A stretch of DNA of 47,128 nt from the NCBI GenBank assembly GCA_023957275.1, contig JAMLHF010000035.1, forward strand, positions 1-47,128, in the 5' to 3' direction. Positions within the stretch are counted from its first letter, which is position 1. Every line of letters starts with the position of its first letter. The position numbers and the translations under genes were made by a program. The notes below the pieces were generated by a model. That model ran no database searches. It was not told the DNA's origin and was given only the letters and a program-made list of their open reading frames with translations. Below are positions 1 through 8,110 of this stretch, in pieces. Origin of the DNA: Lentimicrobium sp. Lineage in GTDB: Bacteria > Bacteroidota > Bacteroidia > Bacteroidales > Lentimicrobiaceae.

Positions 1-1
1 G

Positions 2-1924
2 AACAGTTTTGGATGCTTTGCTTCAGACACCGTGCATGTCGGGCTTTATCCGGCTCCATCACTCGATACCACCAACCTCATCCTATCCCCCACCACCTGC
101 GGCGGCAGCACCGGCGCCATACGCGGGCTAACAGTCAGCGGAACTGAACCCATTGTCCTTGAATGGAAGAACAATGCCGGAACGGTTTTATCAAACGAAG
201 AAGACATTTTTAACCTGCCCGTTGGCAATTACTACCTGTGGGCTACCGATGGTAATGGGTGCAACAACCTGGTTTCGCAATACACCATCAGCGATGCCGG
301 CGATGTGCTGATTGCTTCTGTTTCTCATTCAGATTCCTACTGCGGTCAGAACAATGGCAGCATTACCATTACCGCCGTAAGCGGTTTGAGCGATATGCTG
401 GAATACTCTATAGATAATGGCACCACATGGTACAGCAATGAAGGCTTGTTTGGAGGGCTTACCCCGGGATTGGATTATGATGTCCGGGTAAGGGTTCCGG
501 ATGGCTCTGGTTGTGAAGCTGTATATGCCTTCAATCCGGTAATGATTGATGATTTCTCCGGGCCGCAGGTAATTGCCTCCGCGGAACCCGCTACCGGCAG
601 CAACGCCAATGGAAGTATTACCCTCTCCGCTTCAGGGTTTGGCAACCTTGCATTTAGCCTGAATGGCGGTACACCGCAAACTTCAAACGAATTCACAGGA
701 CTAATTGCCGGAACCTACACCTGGCGCGTAGAAGATGAAAACGGTTGCTTTACCGAAGGCAGTATTGACGTAGGACAGGAAGCTGGATTCACAATTTCAG
801 CCATTGCCGGCAATTCAGCTGTGTGCCTTGGCAATGCACCCATTGCCCCTTTGCTTATTGAAAACTTTACCGGTGTTCAGGCTTTTACAGCCACGCTTGA
901 ATACGATGCAACGCTGGTCAACTGCGAAGGTTTCCGGCCCGGAAGTGTTCATCCACTGCTTGAAGCCAACCTTATTGCTGAAGTCTATCCTGCCTCACAG
1001 CGCATTGTTGTCACCTGGTCGGGCAGCGCGCCCTTAACCCTTACAGGAACAGTAACTGTGCTCGATCTGGCATTCAGTGCCACGCAGGCGGGCAACAGCT
1101 TCCTTACCTGGGATCAGGCACCGGCAGCCACATGGTTTACCGGCGAATACGGCAGTATTGAACCGGAGTTTCAGATCGGGCAGATACAGGTAAATAATCC
1201 ACCTGTGCTGGCGCAGCAGTTTCCGGAAAACGTATGCGAGGGTGAGCTGGCCTGGCTATCCGCATCAGCCACGGGCAATGAACCACTAACTTATCAATGG
1301 ACTTTACCGGATGGAAGCACCAGTCAGAACTCTTCATTGATATTTTTTGATGCCTCAACAACCCATTCAGGACAATACCAGGTAAAGGTAAGCGATGCCC
1401 TTGGCTGCAGCGATTCCACCCTGCTCACCCTGCAGGTTACGCCCAATCCCCGCGACTGGTTTTTACAGGATACCATTTTGTTTGAAAACCAATACCTGCT
1501 TGCCGGCCCTGCGGGTTATGCCTCCTACCGCTGGAGTACCGGCGACACCATGCCCGAAATCACCGTAAACACCGAAGGGCTCTACACCCTGCAGCTTACC
1601 ACACACAACTTATGCGCAGGAGCAGATTCCACCTACCTCAAAATGCTGGAAGCCGAATCACCTTTTCTTGTTCCCAACGCCTTCACCCCCAACGGCGATG
1701 GGCTGAACGACACCTTCCGGCCGGTTGCCACCGGAGATCTGATCAGGCAGTTCAGCATGGTTATTTATAACCGCTGGGGGCAAAAGGTATTTGAAACATC
1801 CGATCCTTCTATTGGCTGGGATGGGGAGGATGCTCCGGCGGGGGTGTATAGCTGGGTGATCAGTTTTTCGGATATGGTTGGGAAGGTTGCGAAAATAAAG
1901 GGGAGTGTGACTTTGGTGAGGTAA
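2..1924 (+). CDS. T9SS type B (CHU_C) surface adhesin-like protein, 5' end outside window
   Basis: Open from the first bases of the window (frame starts at base 2; the first ATG, at 32, is internal), so the true start lies upstream. The visible 640 residues contain three SprB-like repeats (about 27-260, with the typical GSIT... and GNGC/ENGC ends), a cohesin-like beta-sandwich (about 262-398, GNAP...LLIENFTGVQAF...LEYDATLV), an Ig-like domain (about 400-483) and a C-terminal CHU_C/gliding-type sorting domain (about 552-640: VPNAFTPNGDGLNDTF, YNRWGQKVFET, GVYSWVI). In this family the C-terminal domain directs export through the type IX system to the cell surface. The whole stretch is nearly identical, with the same length to within 2 bp, to 4517-6438 in the next large gene, so the two are recent paralogues. 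No catalytic domain is visible; an adhesive or scaffolding role is inferred. Confidence 0.9.
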   Translation, partial: NSFGCFASDTVHVGLYPAPSLDTTNLILSPTTCGGSTGAIRGLTVSGTEPIVLEWKNNAGTVLSNEEDIFNLPVGNYYLWATDGNGCNNLVSQYTISDAGDVLIASVSHSDSYCGQNNGSITITAVSGLSDMLEYSIDNGTTWYSNEGLFGGLTPGLDYDVRVRVPDGSGCEAVYAFNPVMIDDFSGPQVIASAEPATGSNANGSITLSASGFGNLAFSLNGGTPQTSNEFTGLIAGTYTWRVEDENGCFTEGSIDVGQEAGFTISAIAGNSAVCLGNAPIAPLLIENFTGVQAFTATLEYDATLVNCEGFRPGSVHPLLEANLIAEVYPASQRIVVTWSGSAPLTLTGTVTVLDLAFSATQAGNSFLTWDQAPAATWFTGEYGSIEPEFQIGQIQVNNPPVLAQQFPENVCEGELAWLSASATGNEPLTYQWTLPDGSTSQNSSLIFFDASTTHSGQYQVKVSDALGCSDSTLLTLQVTPNPRDWFLQDTILFENQYLLAGPAGYASYRWSTGDTMPEITVNTEGLYTLQLTTHNLCAGADSTYLKMLEAESPFLVPNAFTPNGDGLNDTFRPVATGDLIRQFSMVIYNRWGQKVFETSDPSIGWDGEDAPAGVYSWVISFSDMVGKVAKIKGSVTLVR

Positions 1925-1983
1925 CTCCATAACCGTCTTTCAACGAAGGAGGAACCTCAACAAGGGGATTACTCTATTTCATC

Positions 1984-2134
1984 AGATTTCTCGCTGCGCC
2001 CGAAATGACGGGCCGTTTTCTTAAGAGAGGAAGGGAGCGGGTGGCGGCTGATCAGAAACAGGTGACTGCTTAGCCGCCACCCGCTTCAGTCTATTACCAA
2101 CAGGCAAGCAGTCATTCCGACGAAGGAGGAATCT
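1984..2134. repeat. Nested inverted-repeat element, family A, copy 1
   Basis: Outer arms are 1984-2009 (agatttctcgctgcgcccg... ending aaatgac) and 2111-2134 (gtcattccgacgaaggagga followed by atct), imperfect reverse complements. Between them is a perfect 13-bp hairpin, 2037-2049 (gcgggtggcggct) with 2072-2084 (agccgccacccgc). A lone right arm also lies at about 1939-1957, directly after the upstream gene. Two further copies of about 150 bp are at 12377-12523 and 12550-12699. There is no coding sense; it resembles a MITE/REP-type dispersed palindrome. Confidence 0.8.
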
Positions 2135-2510
2135 CAATCCGGCAATGAGAGGAAGCAAGCGATGGAGGATGAGGAGCCACCATATGACCTTCAGCACAAA
2201 AACTGATTAACAATAGCATCCCATCGTAATTTTTATTATTTTTGAATATCAATTAAACCATTTATTGCAAATGAACCTGCAATACCTTACCGAAAGCATT
2301 CATCTACTGCCTGTTTGCAGTATATTGATTATTTCGGGGGGGGGGGTATTGCAACACGGATAACTGTTGCCAAAGCCTGCTAAAACAATGCATTTGTTGC
2401 ATAGGCAGAGCCATGCAATTTTCGGGTTATCTGAAGAGATTCCCTCCTTAATTTTGGTTTAATCTGTATGTTTTTGTTTCAAAAGTATTAAACCAATAAA
2501 TTTATTAATT
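2135..2510. other. Non-coding stretch with an 11-base G tract
   Basis: I see no convincing gene here. The stretch holds a run of eleven G at 2336-2346, inside a 31-codon open frame beginning at 2271 that lacks coding character. The AT-rich 160 bp before the gene at 2511 presumably carry its promoter; no exact TAnnTTTG box is found at the spacing seen elsewhere in the window. Confidence 0.5.
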
Positions 2511-2924
2511 ATGAAGAAGTTCGTATTAATTTTAATGTCATTTTGCGCATTTTCAATAATGGCATCTGCTCAGTTTCAGGTTACAGTAAAATTGGAGGGA
2601 GATTGTGTTCAGCCGGATCAAGATACCTACTATGTTGTAAGATTCTATGTCTACAATAGTAACACTAATAATCTGGTTGAAACTCAAACCGTTTCAGTTT
2701 TAACAACTTATTCAGGCAATCCTGTTAACTTAACTACCCAATTCAGCAGTTTTTGCACTGCCGATAACACAAAGATTTACAAGATTTACGCTGAAGCTGC
2801 CAAGGTTTATCTCAACCCGCTAACTGAGATTTGTTACGGCAAAAAATGGACATCTCCACTATATTCTTGCGATGATTTCATTTTCGGAAGTCCAATAGAC
2901 ATTGGAGTCATTACCTTGGAATAA
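2511..2924 (+). CDS. Small secreted protein of unknown function
   Basis: A 137-residue protein with a clear signal peptide (residues 1-20, MKKFVLILMSF... ending ASAQ) and a mature part of about 117 residues, rich in predicted beta strand and aromatic residues, with four cysteines that could form two disulfides. I recognise no family. It ends only 4 bp before the ATG of the large T9SS type B gene at 2929, so the two are probably co-transcribed and co-translated, and the small protein may be a partner or periplasmic helper of that adhesin. It has no T9SS C-terminal domain, so it would stay in the periplasm or outer membrane unless carried by a partner. Start chosen because the signal peptide begins exactly at this ATG. 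Confidence 0.75.
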   Translation: MKKFVLILMSFCAFSIMASAQFQVTVKLEGDCVQPDQDTYYVVRFYVYNSNTNNLVETQTVSVLTTYSGNPVNLTTQFSSFCTADNTKIYKIYAEAAKVYLNPLTEICYGKKWTSPLYSCDDFIFGSPIDIGVITLE

Positions 2925-2928
2925 AACC

Positions 2929-5900
2929 ATGAGTTATAAGTCATCAAGTCTTATCCTTTTATTTGTTCTGGTTCTGACAAGGCTATCAATTTGTCAGAAC
3001 CAGGCAAATAACTGGTTTTTAAATAATTGGGATGGTGCCGGAGTCAGCTTTAATACAGGAGCAGCCATAGCAATTACAAATAATGCCATAAAATCTTTCG
3101 GGAATGGAGGAACAGCTTCCATTTCTGACACAAATGGAAACGTACTGTTTTATTCCGATGGATTGACCATATTCAATAAGAATGATGAAGTTATGACTAA
3201 TGGTTCAGGACTTGATGGTGACTATGGCGGCTCTCAACCGGTGGCTATTTGTGAAATGCCTGGATATTCAAATTTATTCTATGTTTTTACCATTGGTAGT
3301 GAAAATGTATCAAGTGGATTAAAATATAGCATAGTTGATATACTGGGTGATAATGGTAAAGGTGTTGTGATTTCAAAGAATATAACGCTTAATACTGCAA
3401 TATGGGCAAGGGATAAGATTGCAATCGCAAAACATTCAAACAACCGGGATTATTGGATTGTAACCCGCATAATAAACTCAGATTATTATGCATCGTTCTT
3501 GCTTACACCAAATGGCATATCTGATTCACCCATCCTAAGTAAAGCACGTTTCATGGAGATAACAGGATTATGGAGAGGCCCGTTAAAGTTTTCACCCGAT
3601 TTCAAAAAATTGATATCAGCTCATAGACATTTGGGGCAAATTGTAAATGGATCTTTTGAAGTGAGCAATTTTAATAACTCAACTGGCGAAATCGATTTTC
3701 AATTTTCCATTAAAGAATTCACCGGATCTGTTAATGATTTTCCGGTTTTAGGAATTGAAATATCGCCAGATTCAAAACTCCTCTACGTTAGTTTTTTAAG
3801 AACAGACAATATTGCAAATCCTGACCATTACACATGGATTTATCAATATGATTTAACTCAAAGTGATTCTTTATCCTTCTTAAATTCCCATATACCAATT
3901 ACTACCACAGCAAGTGTTGCAGGATTGCAACTTGCCCCCGATGGAAAAATTTATGGAATAAAATTCTCATTCCAGCCTGGTAGCGACACGCTGTTTGGTT
4001 ACCTCGACAGAATTGAAAATGTTTGGGAAAGAGGGCCATTCTGTAATTTTGTTGAAAATGCAGTGAGCTTACTGGGCCGAAAATCATACGATAATCTCCC
4101 CAACTTTCCACAACATTTACTCTACCGCTTCATCTGGCAAGGCGGCCCCTGTGCCAAAACACCCTATATATTTACCCATCGTTTTATACCTGAACCCCAA
4201 AGCATCACCTGGAATTTTGGCGATGGACAAACTTCGCAGGAACATAATCCGGTACATGTGTTTCAACAGGGAGGCACCTATGAGGTACAAGCGTATGTGG
4301 TTTATCCTGATGGAAGAATCGAAGAAACCTCGCGTGAAGTAGAAGTGCTTCCTGCTCCCGAACCCGATTTAGGCCCCGACCGGTTGATGTGTTCCGCGCA
4401 ACCCATTACCCTGGATGCAGGTGGTGATTACGACCGTTATAACTGGAACGGTGCATTTACCCCCGGGCAAAGAACTTATGTGGTTAGTGATACCGGCACC
4501 TATTGGGTAAGAGCCATGAACAATTTTGGCTGCTTTGCTTCAGACACCGTGCATGTCGGATTATTCCCACCTCCTGTAATTGACGAAACCAACCTTATCC
4601 TCTCCCCCACCACCTGCGGTGGCAGCACCGGCGCCATACGCGGGCTAACAGTCAGCGGCACCCAGCCTATTGCCCTTGAATGGAAAAACAATGCCGGAAA
4701 TGTATTGTCAAACGAAGCTGACATTTATAACCTGCCCATTGGCAATTACTACCTGTGGGCTACTGATGGCAACGGGTGCACAAACCTGGTGTCGCAATAC
4801 ACCATCAGCGATGCCGGCGATGTGCTGATTGCATCTGTTTCTCATTCAGATTCCTACTGCGGTCAGAATAATGGAAGCATAACCGTTACCGCCGTCAGCG
4901 GTTTGAGCGATATGCTGGAGTACTCCATAGACAATGGGGATAACTGGCAAAAACGAAGACTTGTTGAAGGGCTGAACCCGGTTTTGGATTATGATGTCCG
5001 GGTAAGAGTTCCGGATGGCTCTGGCTGTGAGGCTGTGTATGCCGGCAATCCGGTTTTAATTGAAGATTTCTCCGGGCCGCAGGTAATTGCCTCCGCGGAA
5101 CCCGCCACCGGCAGCAACGCCAACGGAAGTATTACCCTCACCGCTTCGGGATTTGGCAACCTTACCTATAGCCTGAACGGCGGCACGCCTCAATCTTCAG
5201 GCGAGTTCACGGGATTAATTGCAGGAACCTACACCTGGCGTGTAGAAGATGAAAACGGATGCTTTACCGAAGGCAGTATTGAAGTAGGACAGGAAGCTGG
5301 ATTCATCATTTCGGCCATTGCCGGCAATTCAGCGGTGTGCCTCGGCAATGCGCCTGTTGCCCCTTTGCTTATTGAAAACTTTACCGGTGTTCAGACTTTT
5401 ACAGCCTCGCTGGAATACGATGCCACGCTTGTTAATTGCGAAGGTTTCAGGCCCGGCAGTGTGCATCCGCAGCTTGCAGCCAACCTTATTACTGAAGTCT
5501 ATCCGGCCTCACAGCGCATCGTTGTTACATGGTCAGGAAGTGCGCCCTTAACCCTCACGGGAACAGTAACCGTGCTCGATCTGGTATTCAGTGCCACGCA
5601 GGCAGGCAACAGCTTCCTTAAATGGGATCAGGCGCCGGCTGCTACCTGGTTTACCGGTGAATACGGCAGCATTGAACCGGAGTTTCACATCGGAAACATA
5701 CAGGTAAACAATCCGCCTATGCTGGCACAGCAGTTGCCGGTAAACGTATGCGAAGGCGAGTTGGCCTGGCTAACCGCTCCGGCTTCAGGAAATGAACCTT
5801 TTATTTATCAATGGACTTTACCGGATGGAAGCACCAGTCAGAACTCTTCATTGATGTTTTTTGATGCCTCAACAACCCATTCAGGACAATACCGGGTAAA

Positions 5901-6438
5901 GGTCAGCGACCCTCTTGGCTGTAGCGATTCCACCATGCTCACCCTGCAGGTTACTCCGAATCCCGCTGACTGGTTTTTGCAGGATACCATTTTGTTTGAA
6001 AACGAGTACCTCCTTGCCGGCCCCGCGGGTTATGCCTCCTACCTGTGGAGCACCGGCGACACCCTGCCCGAAATCACCGTAAACACCGAAGGGCTCTACA
6101 CCCTGCATCTCACCACCCACAACCTATGCGCGGGAGCTGATTCCACCTACCTTAAAATGCTGGAAGCAGAATCACCTTTTCTCGTCCCCAACGCCTTCAC
6201 CCCCAACAACGACGGCCTGAACGACACCTTCCGCCCGGTAGTAGATTACGAAAGGGTGCGCATGTTCAGCATGATAATCTACAACCGCTGGGGGCAACTG
6301 ATCTTCGAAACCACCAACCCGGCTGAGGGCTGGGATGGGAAGGATGCTCCGGCAGGGGTTTATAGCTGGGTGATTACTTATTCGGATATGGTGGGGAAGG
6401 TTGTGAAGATGAGGGGGAGTGTGACCTTGGTGAAGTAA
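2929..6438 (+). CDS. Large T9SS type B (CHU_C) surface protein with propeller, PKD, SprB repeats and cohesin-like domain
   Basis: A 1169-residue protein. The ATG at 2929 is preferred over an in-frame codon at 2902 because the signal peptide (MSYKSSSLILLFVLVLT...) starts there and the upstream gene stops at 2924. Order of domains: signal peptide 1-25; propeller-like region about 25-385 with NGNVLFYSDG and LAPDGKIYG motifs; PKD about 411-470 (WNFGDGQTS); Ig-like linker; three SprB-like repeats about 553-787; cohesin-like domain about 790-925; Ig-like domain about 927-1009; CHU_C sorting domain about 1082-1169 (PNAFTPNNDGLNDTF, YNRWGQ). The family is exported by the type IX system and includes gliding adhesins such as SprB. 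Residues after about 530 are nearly identical to the gene at the left edge. The N-terminal half shares its plan with the protein at 44148-46454. Role: surface adhesion or binding, inferred from architecture. Confidence 0.9.
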   Translation: MSYKSSSLILLFVLVLTRLSICQNQANNWFLNNWDGAGVSFNTGAAIAITNNAIKSFGNGGTASISDTNGNVLFYSDGLTIFNKNDEVMTNGSGLDGDYGGSQPVAICEMPGYSNLFYVFTIGSENVSSGLKYSIVDILGDNGKGVVISKNITLNTAIWARDKIAIAKHSNNRDYWIVTRIINSDYYASFLLTPNGISDSPILSKARFMEITGLWRGPLKFSPDFKKLISAHRHLGQIVNGSFEVSNFNNSTGEIDFQFSIKEFTGSVNDFPVLGIEISPDSKLLYVSFLRTDNIANPDHYTWIYQYDLTQSDSLSFLNSHIPITTTASVAGLQLAPDGKIYGIKFSFQPGSDTLFGYLDRIENVWERGPFCNFVENAVSLLGRKSYDNLPNFPQHLLYRFIWQGGPCAKTPYIFTHRFIPEPQSITWNFGDGQTSQEHNPVHVFQQGGTYEVQAYVVYPDGRIEETSREVEVLPAPEPDLGPDRLMCSAQPITLDAGGDYDRYNWNGAFTPGQRTYVVSDTGTYWVRAMNNFGCFASDTVHVGLFPPPVIDETNLILSPTTCGGSTGAIRGLTVSGTQPIALEWKNNAGNVLSNEADIYNLPIGNYYLWATDGNGCTNLVSQYTISDAGDVLIASVSHSDSYCGQNNGSITVTAVSGLSDMLEYSIDNGDNWQKRRLVEGLNPVLDYDVRVRVPDGSGCEAVYAGNPVLIEDFSGPQVIASAEPATGSNANGSITLTASGFGNLTYSLNGGTPQSSGEFTGLIAGTYTWRVEDENGCFTEGSIEVGQEAGFIISAIAGNSAVCLGNAPVAPLLIENFTGVQTFTASLEYDATLVNCEGFRPGSVHPQLAANLITEVYPASQRIVVTWSGSAPLTLTGTVTVLDLVFSATQAGNSFLKWDQAPAATWFTGEYGSIEPEFHIGNIQVNNPPMLAQQLPVNVCEGELAWLTAPASGNEPFIYQWTLPDGSTSQNSSLMFFDASTTHSGQYRVKVSDPLGCSDSTMLTLQVTPNPADWFLQDTILFENEYLLAGPAGYASYLWSTGDTLPEITVNTEGLYTLHLTTHNLCAGADSTYLKMLEAESPFLVPNAFTPNNDGLNDTFRPVVDYERVRMFSMIIYNRWGQLIFETTNPAEGWDGKDAPAGVYSWVITYSDMVGKVVKMRGSVTLVK

Positions 6439-6546
6439 AACCTTCCCCTACCCTCTCCTCAGGTTAATGCCATTTGGCATTACAAAGAAATAGCGCGGTG
6501 CGATATTATTGTAACAATAGCATACATTTTATCCCCTTTTTTGTAT

Positions 6547-6554
6547 TATATTTG
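6547..6554 (+). promoter_or_regulatory. Putative -7 box (TAnnTTTG) for the ATPase gene
   Basis: TATATTTG matches the Bacteroidota -7 consensus and lies 19 nt before the ATG at 6574. No good -33 TTTG at the usual spacing. Confidence 0.5.
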
Positions 6555-6573
6555 TACAAATTTTCCAAAAGCA

Positions 6574-7757
6574 ATGATAATCAGAAAAGCATTTCCCCTT
6601 CTTGCCAGGCATCTTTCGAAAAAACAAATTACTGTAATCACTGGCCTCAGGCGGGTTGGTAAGTCTACCGCTCTGAATTATCTTCTTGATCAGGTTCCAC
6701 ATAAAAATAAACTTTACCTTGACTTTGAAAGAATCGAGAACAGGGCATTATTTAATGAAGATTCCTATAAAACGATTGAGCGTGGCCTGGAATTCCTCGG
6801 ATTGGATCTGAGCAATTCCCCTGTTTTGGCACTTGATGAAATACAACTGGTGCCTAATAGTACCAGCGTAATCAAGAGCCTTTATGATTCTTTTGATATT
6901 AAGATTTTAGCTACCGGTTCGAGCTCATTTTATTTAAAAAATCATTTTTCTGAAAGTCTGGCAGGTCGCAAACAAATATTTGAATTGTGGCCGCTGGATT
7001 TTGAAGAATATTTGCTTTTTAATGATGCAGATATTCGCAAATTGAAGGATGCATCTCTTATAGATTTTCATCAGGTGTTTTATGAGTATTATAATCACCA
7101 TTATGAGCATTATATTAAATATGGAGGATTTCCTGAGGTAGCATTGACACATGATCCCGAAGATAAAATCAACTACCTGAAGGACATTCTGAACTCCTAT
7201 ATTGAACTTGACATAAAGCTGCTATCAGATTTTTCAGCCAGTGATGGGTTGTATAAATTAATCAAACTTCTGGCAAACAGGGTTGGAAGTCGTGTTGATT
7301 ATTCAAAGATAGCTGCAATCACCGGTCTGAACCGCCATAAGGTGAAAGAATATATCAACCTGCTGGAATACACCTACTTCATTCGATTGGTTAAACCTTT
7401 TACATCAGGTATTGATAAAGAAGTAAGCAAACAGGCAAAGATCTATTTTACCGACAACGGGTTATTAAATATAACGGGCACGTTGAGTAGCGGTGCTATA
7501 TTTGAGAACGCAATATGTGGGCAACTTTCATTAAGAGGTGATTTGAATTTTTCTTTGAAAAATCATCAGGAACCGAAATAGACTTTATACTTGACCAGCA
7601 AACAGCCTTTGAGGTAAAAGAAACCTGTACGGCTTCAGACCTTAAAACTCTTGAAGCAAGAGCTGCAATGGTTGATTTGAAAAATTATAGACTTATAGGT
7701 CGTTATCCTCCACTATCTGGTTTCAGAAACTTTATCTGGGGAGGGAGTATTTATTAA
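6574..7757 (+). pseudogene. AAA ATPase with DUF4143 C-terminus, frameshifted
   Basis: Family: AAA_14/DUF4143 ATPases, common in bacteria and archaea, often in accessory regions, function poorly defined. ATG at 6574 follows a good promoter box. Walker A is GLRRVGKST (residues 24-32), Walker B VLALDEIQ (83-91), and the DUF4143-like winged-helix/nuclease-like end starts near residue 200. The reading frame breaks near 7553: compared with the second copy at 11687-12029 this gene carries two extra bases (ct) in a T-rich run, which leads to a stop at 7579-7581. The rest of the protein (SSGTEIDFIL... to GGSIY) continues in another frame to the stop at 7755-7757. Intact length would be about 393 residues, normal for the family. 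A truncated 335-residue protein could still be made but would lack the conserved EIDF...EVK end. Confidence 0.8.
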
Positions 7758-8110
7758 ATCGTGCAGGAATTTCAGATAAACGGATAACTTGCCCCCTGCA
7801 CCGGTAGAATTATCTGATAATTACCCCATGAGCTTAAAAAAATGCTGACTTGAAAGGGAGTGTAGCCCTGAATATAAAAGCACCTCCAACCCCGGCTTCT
7901 CATGAATTCTGCCGGGGTCGGGCTTTGCCCTCTTAGTGATGGTATAGAAAGAATGTGCCAACGGGGATTTATTTGCCGGGTAATAAGTTATTCGGATATA
8001 AAGGGGAAAGGAATGAGGCTGAGGGTTTTGGTGTGTATAAACATATAGATCAAAGCCCTTGAAGGCTGACAGTTATGTTTGTAATTGAATGCCTGATATT
8101 TTAGAAATTA
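7758..8110. other. Non-coding stretch, duplicated in part
   Basis: From 7758 to about 8034 this matches 12030-12317 with scattered changes (shared words such as cgtgcaggaatttcaga, acttgaaagggagtg, gggctttgccctcttagtgatgg). It contains a GC-rich hairpin near 7894-7916 and a CHU_C gene remnant at 7938-8034. No intact gene. Confidence 0.6.
7938..8034 (+). pseudogene. Remnant of the 3' end of a CHU_C (T9SS type B) gene
   Basis: Translated in shifting frames, the stretch reads like the end of the intact paralogues: conserved W-x-G-K...P-G, then (S)WVIxYSDM-x-GK. The clearest part is taataagttattcggata, which corresponds to the VITYSD segment at 6373-6393. It is heavily decayed, more so than the matching remnant at 12209-12317. 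Confidence 0.55.

Noticed and set aside
787-1195. Cellulosome scaffoldin
   Set aside because: Only one cohesin-like domain per protein, no dockerin, carbohydrate-binding module or cellulase in the window.
2271-2366. Short gene across the G tract
   Set aside because: 31 codons, no recognisable features; kept only as a tract observation.
2902-2928. Upstream in-frame start for the large adhesin gene
   Set aside because: It overlaps the preceding gene and would put nine residues before an otherwise clean signal peptide at 2929.
6934-7581. Programmed frameshift in the ATPase gene
   Set aside because: The change is a 2-bp insertion relative to the other copy, and no slippery heptamer in the right frame was seen; mutation is simpler.
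7894-7916. GC-rich hairpin as a terminator
   Set aside because: No T run follows, and it lies in a duplicated non-coding stretch.
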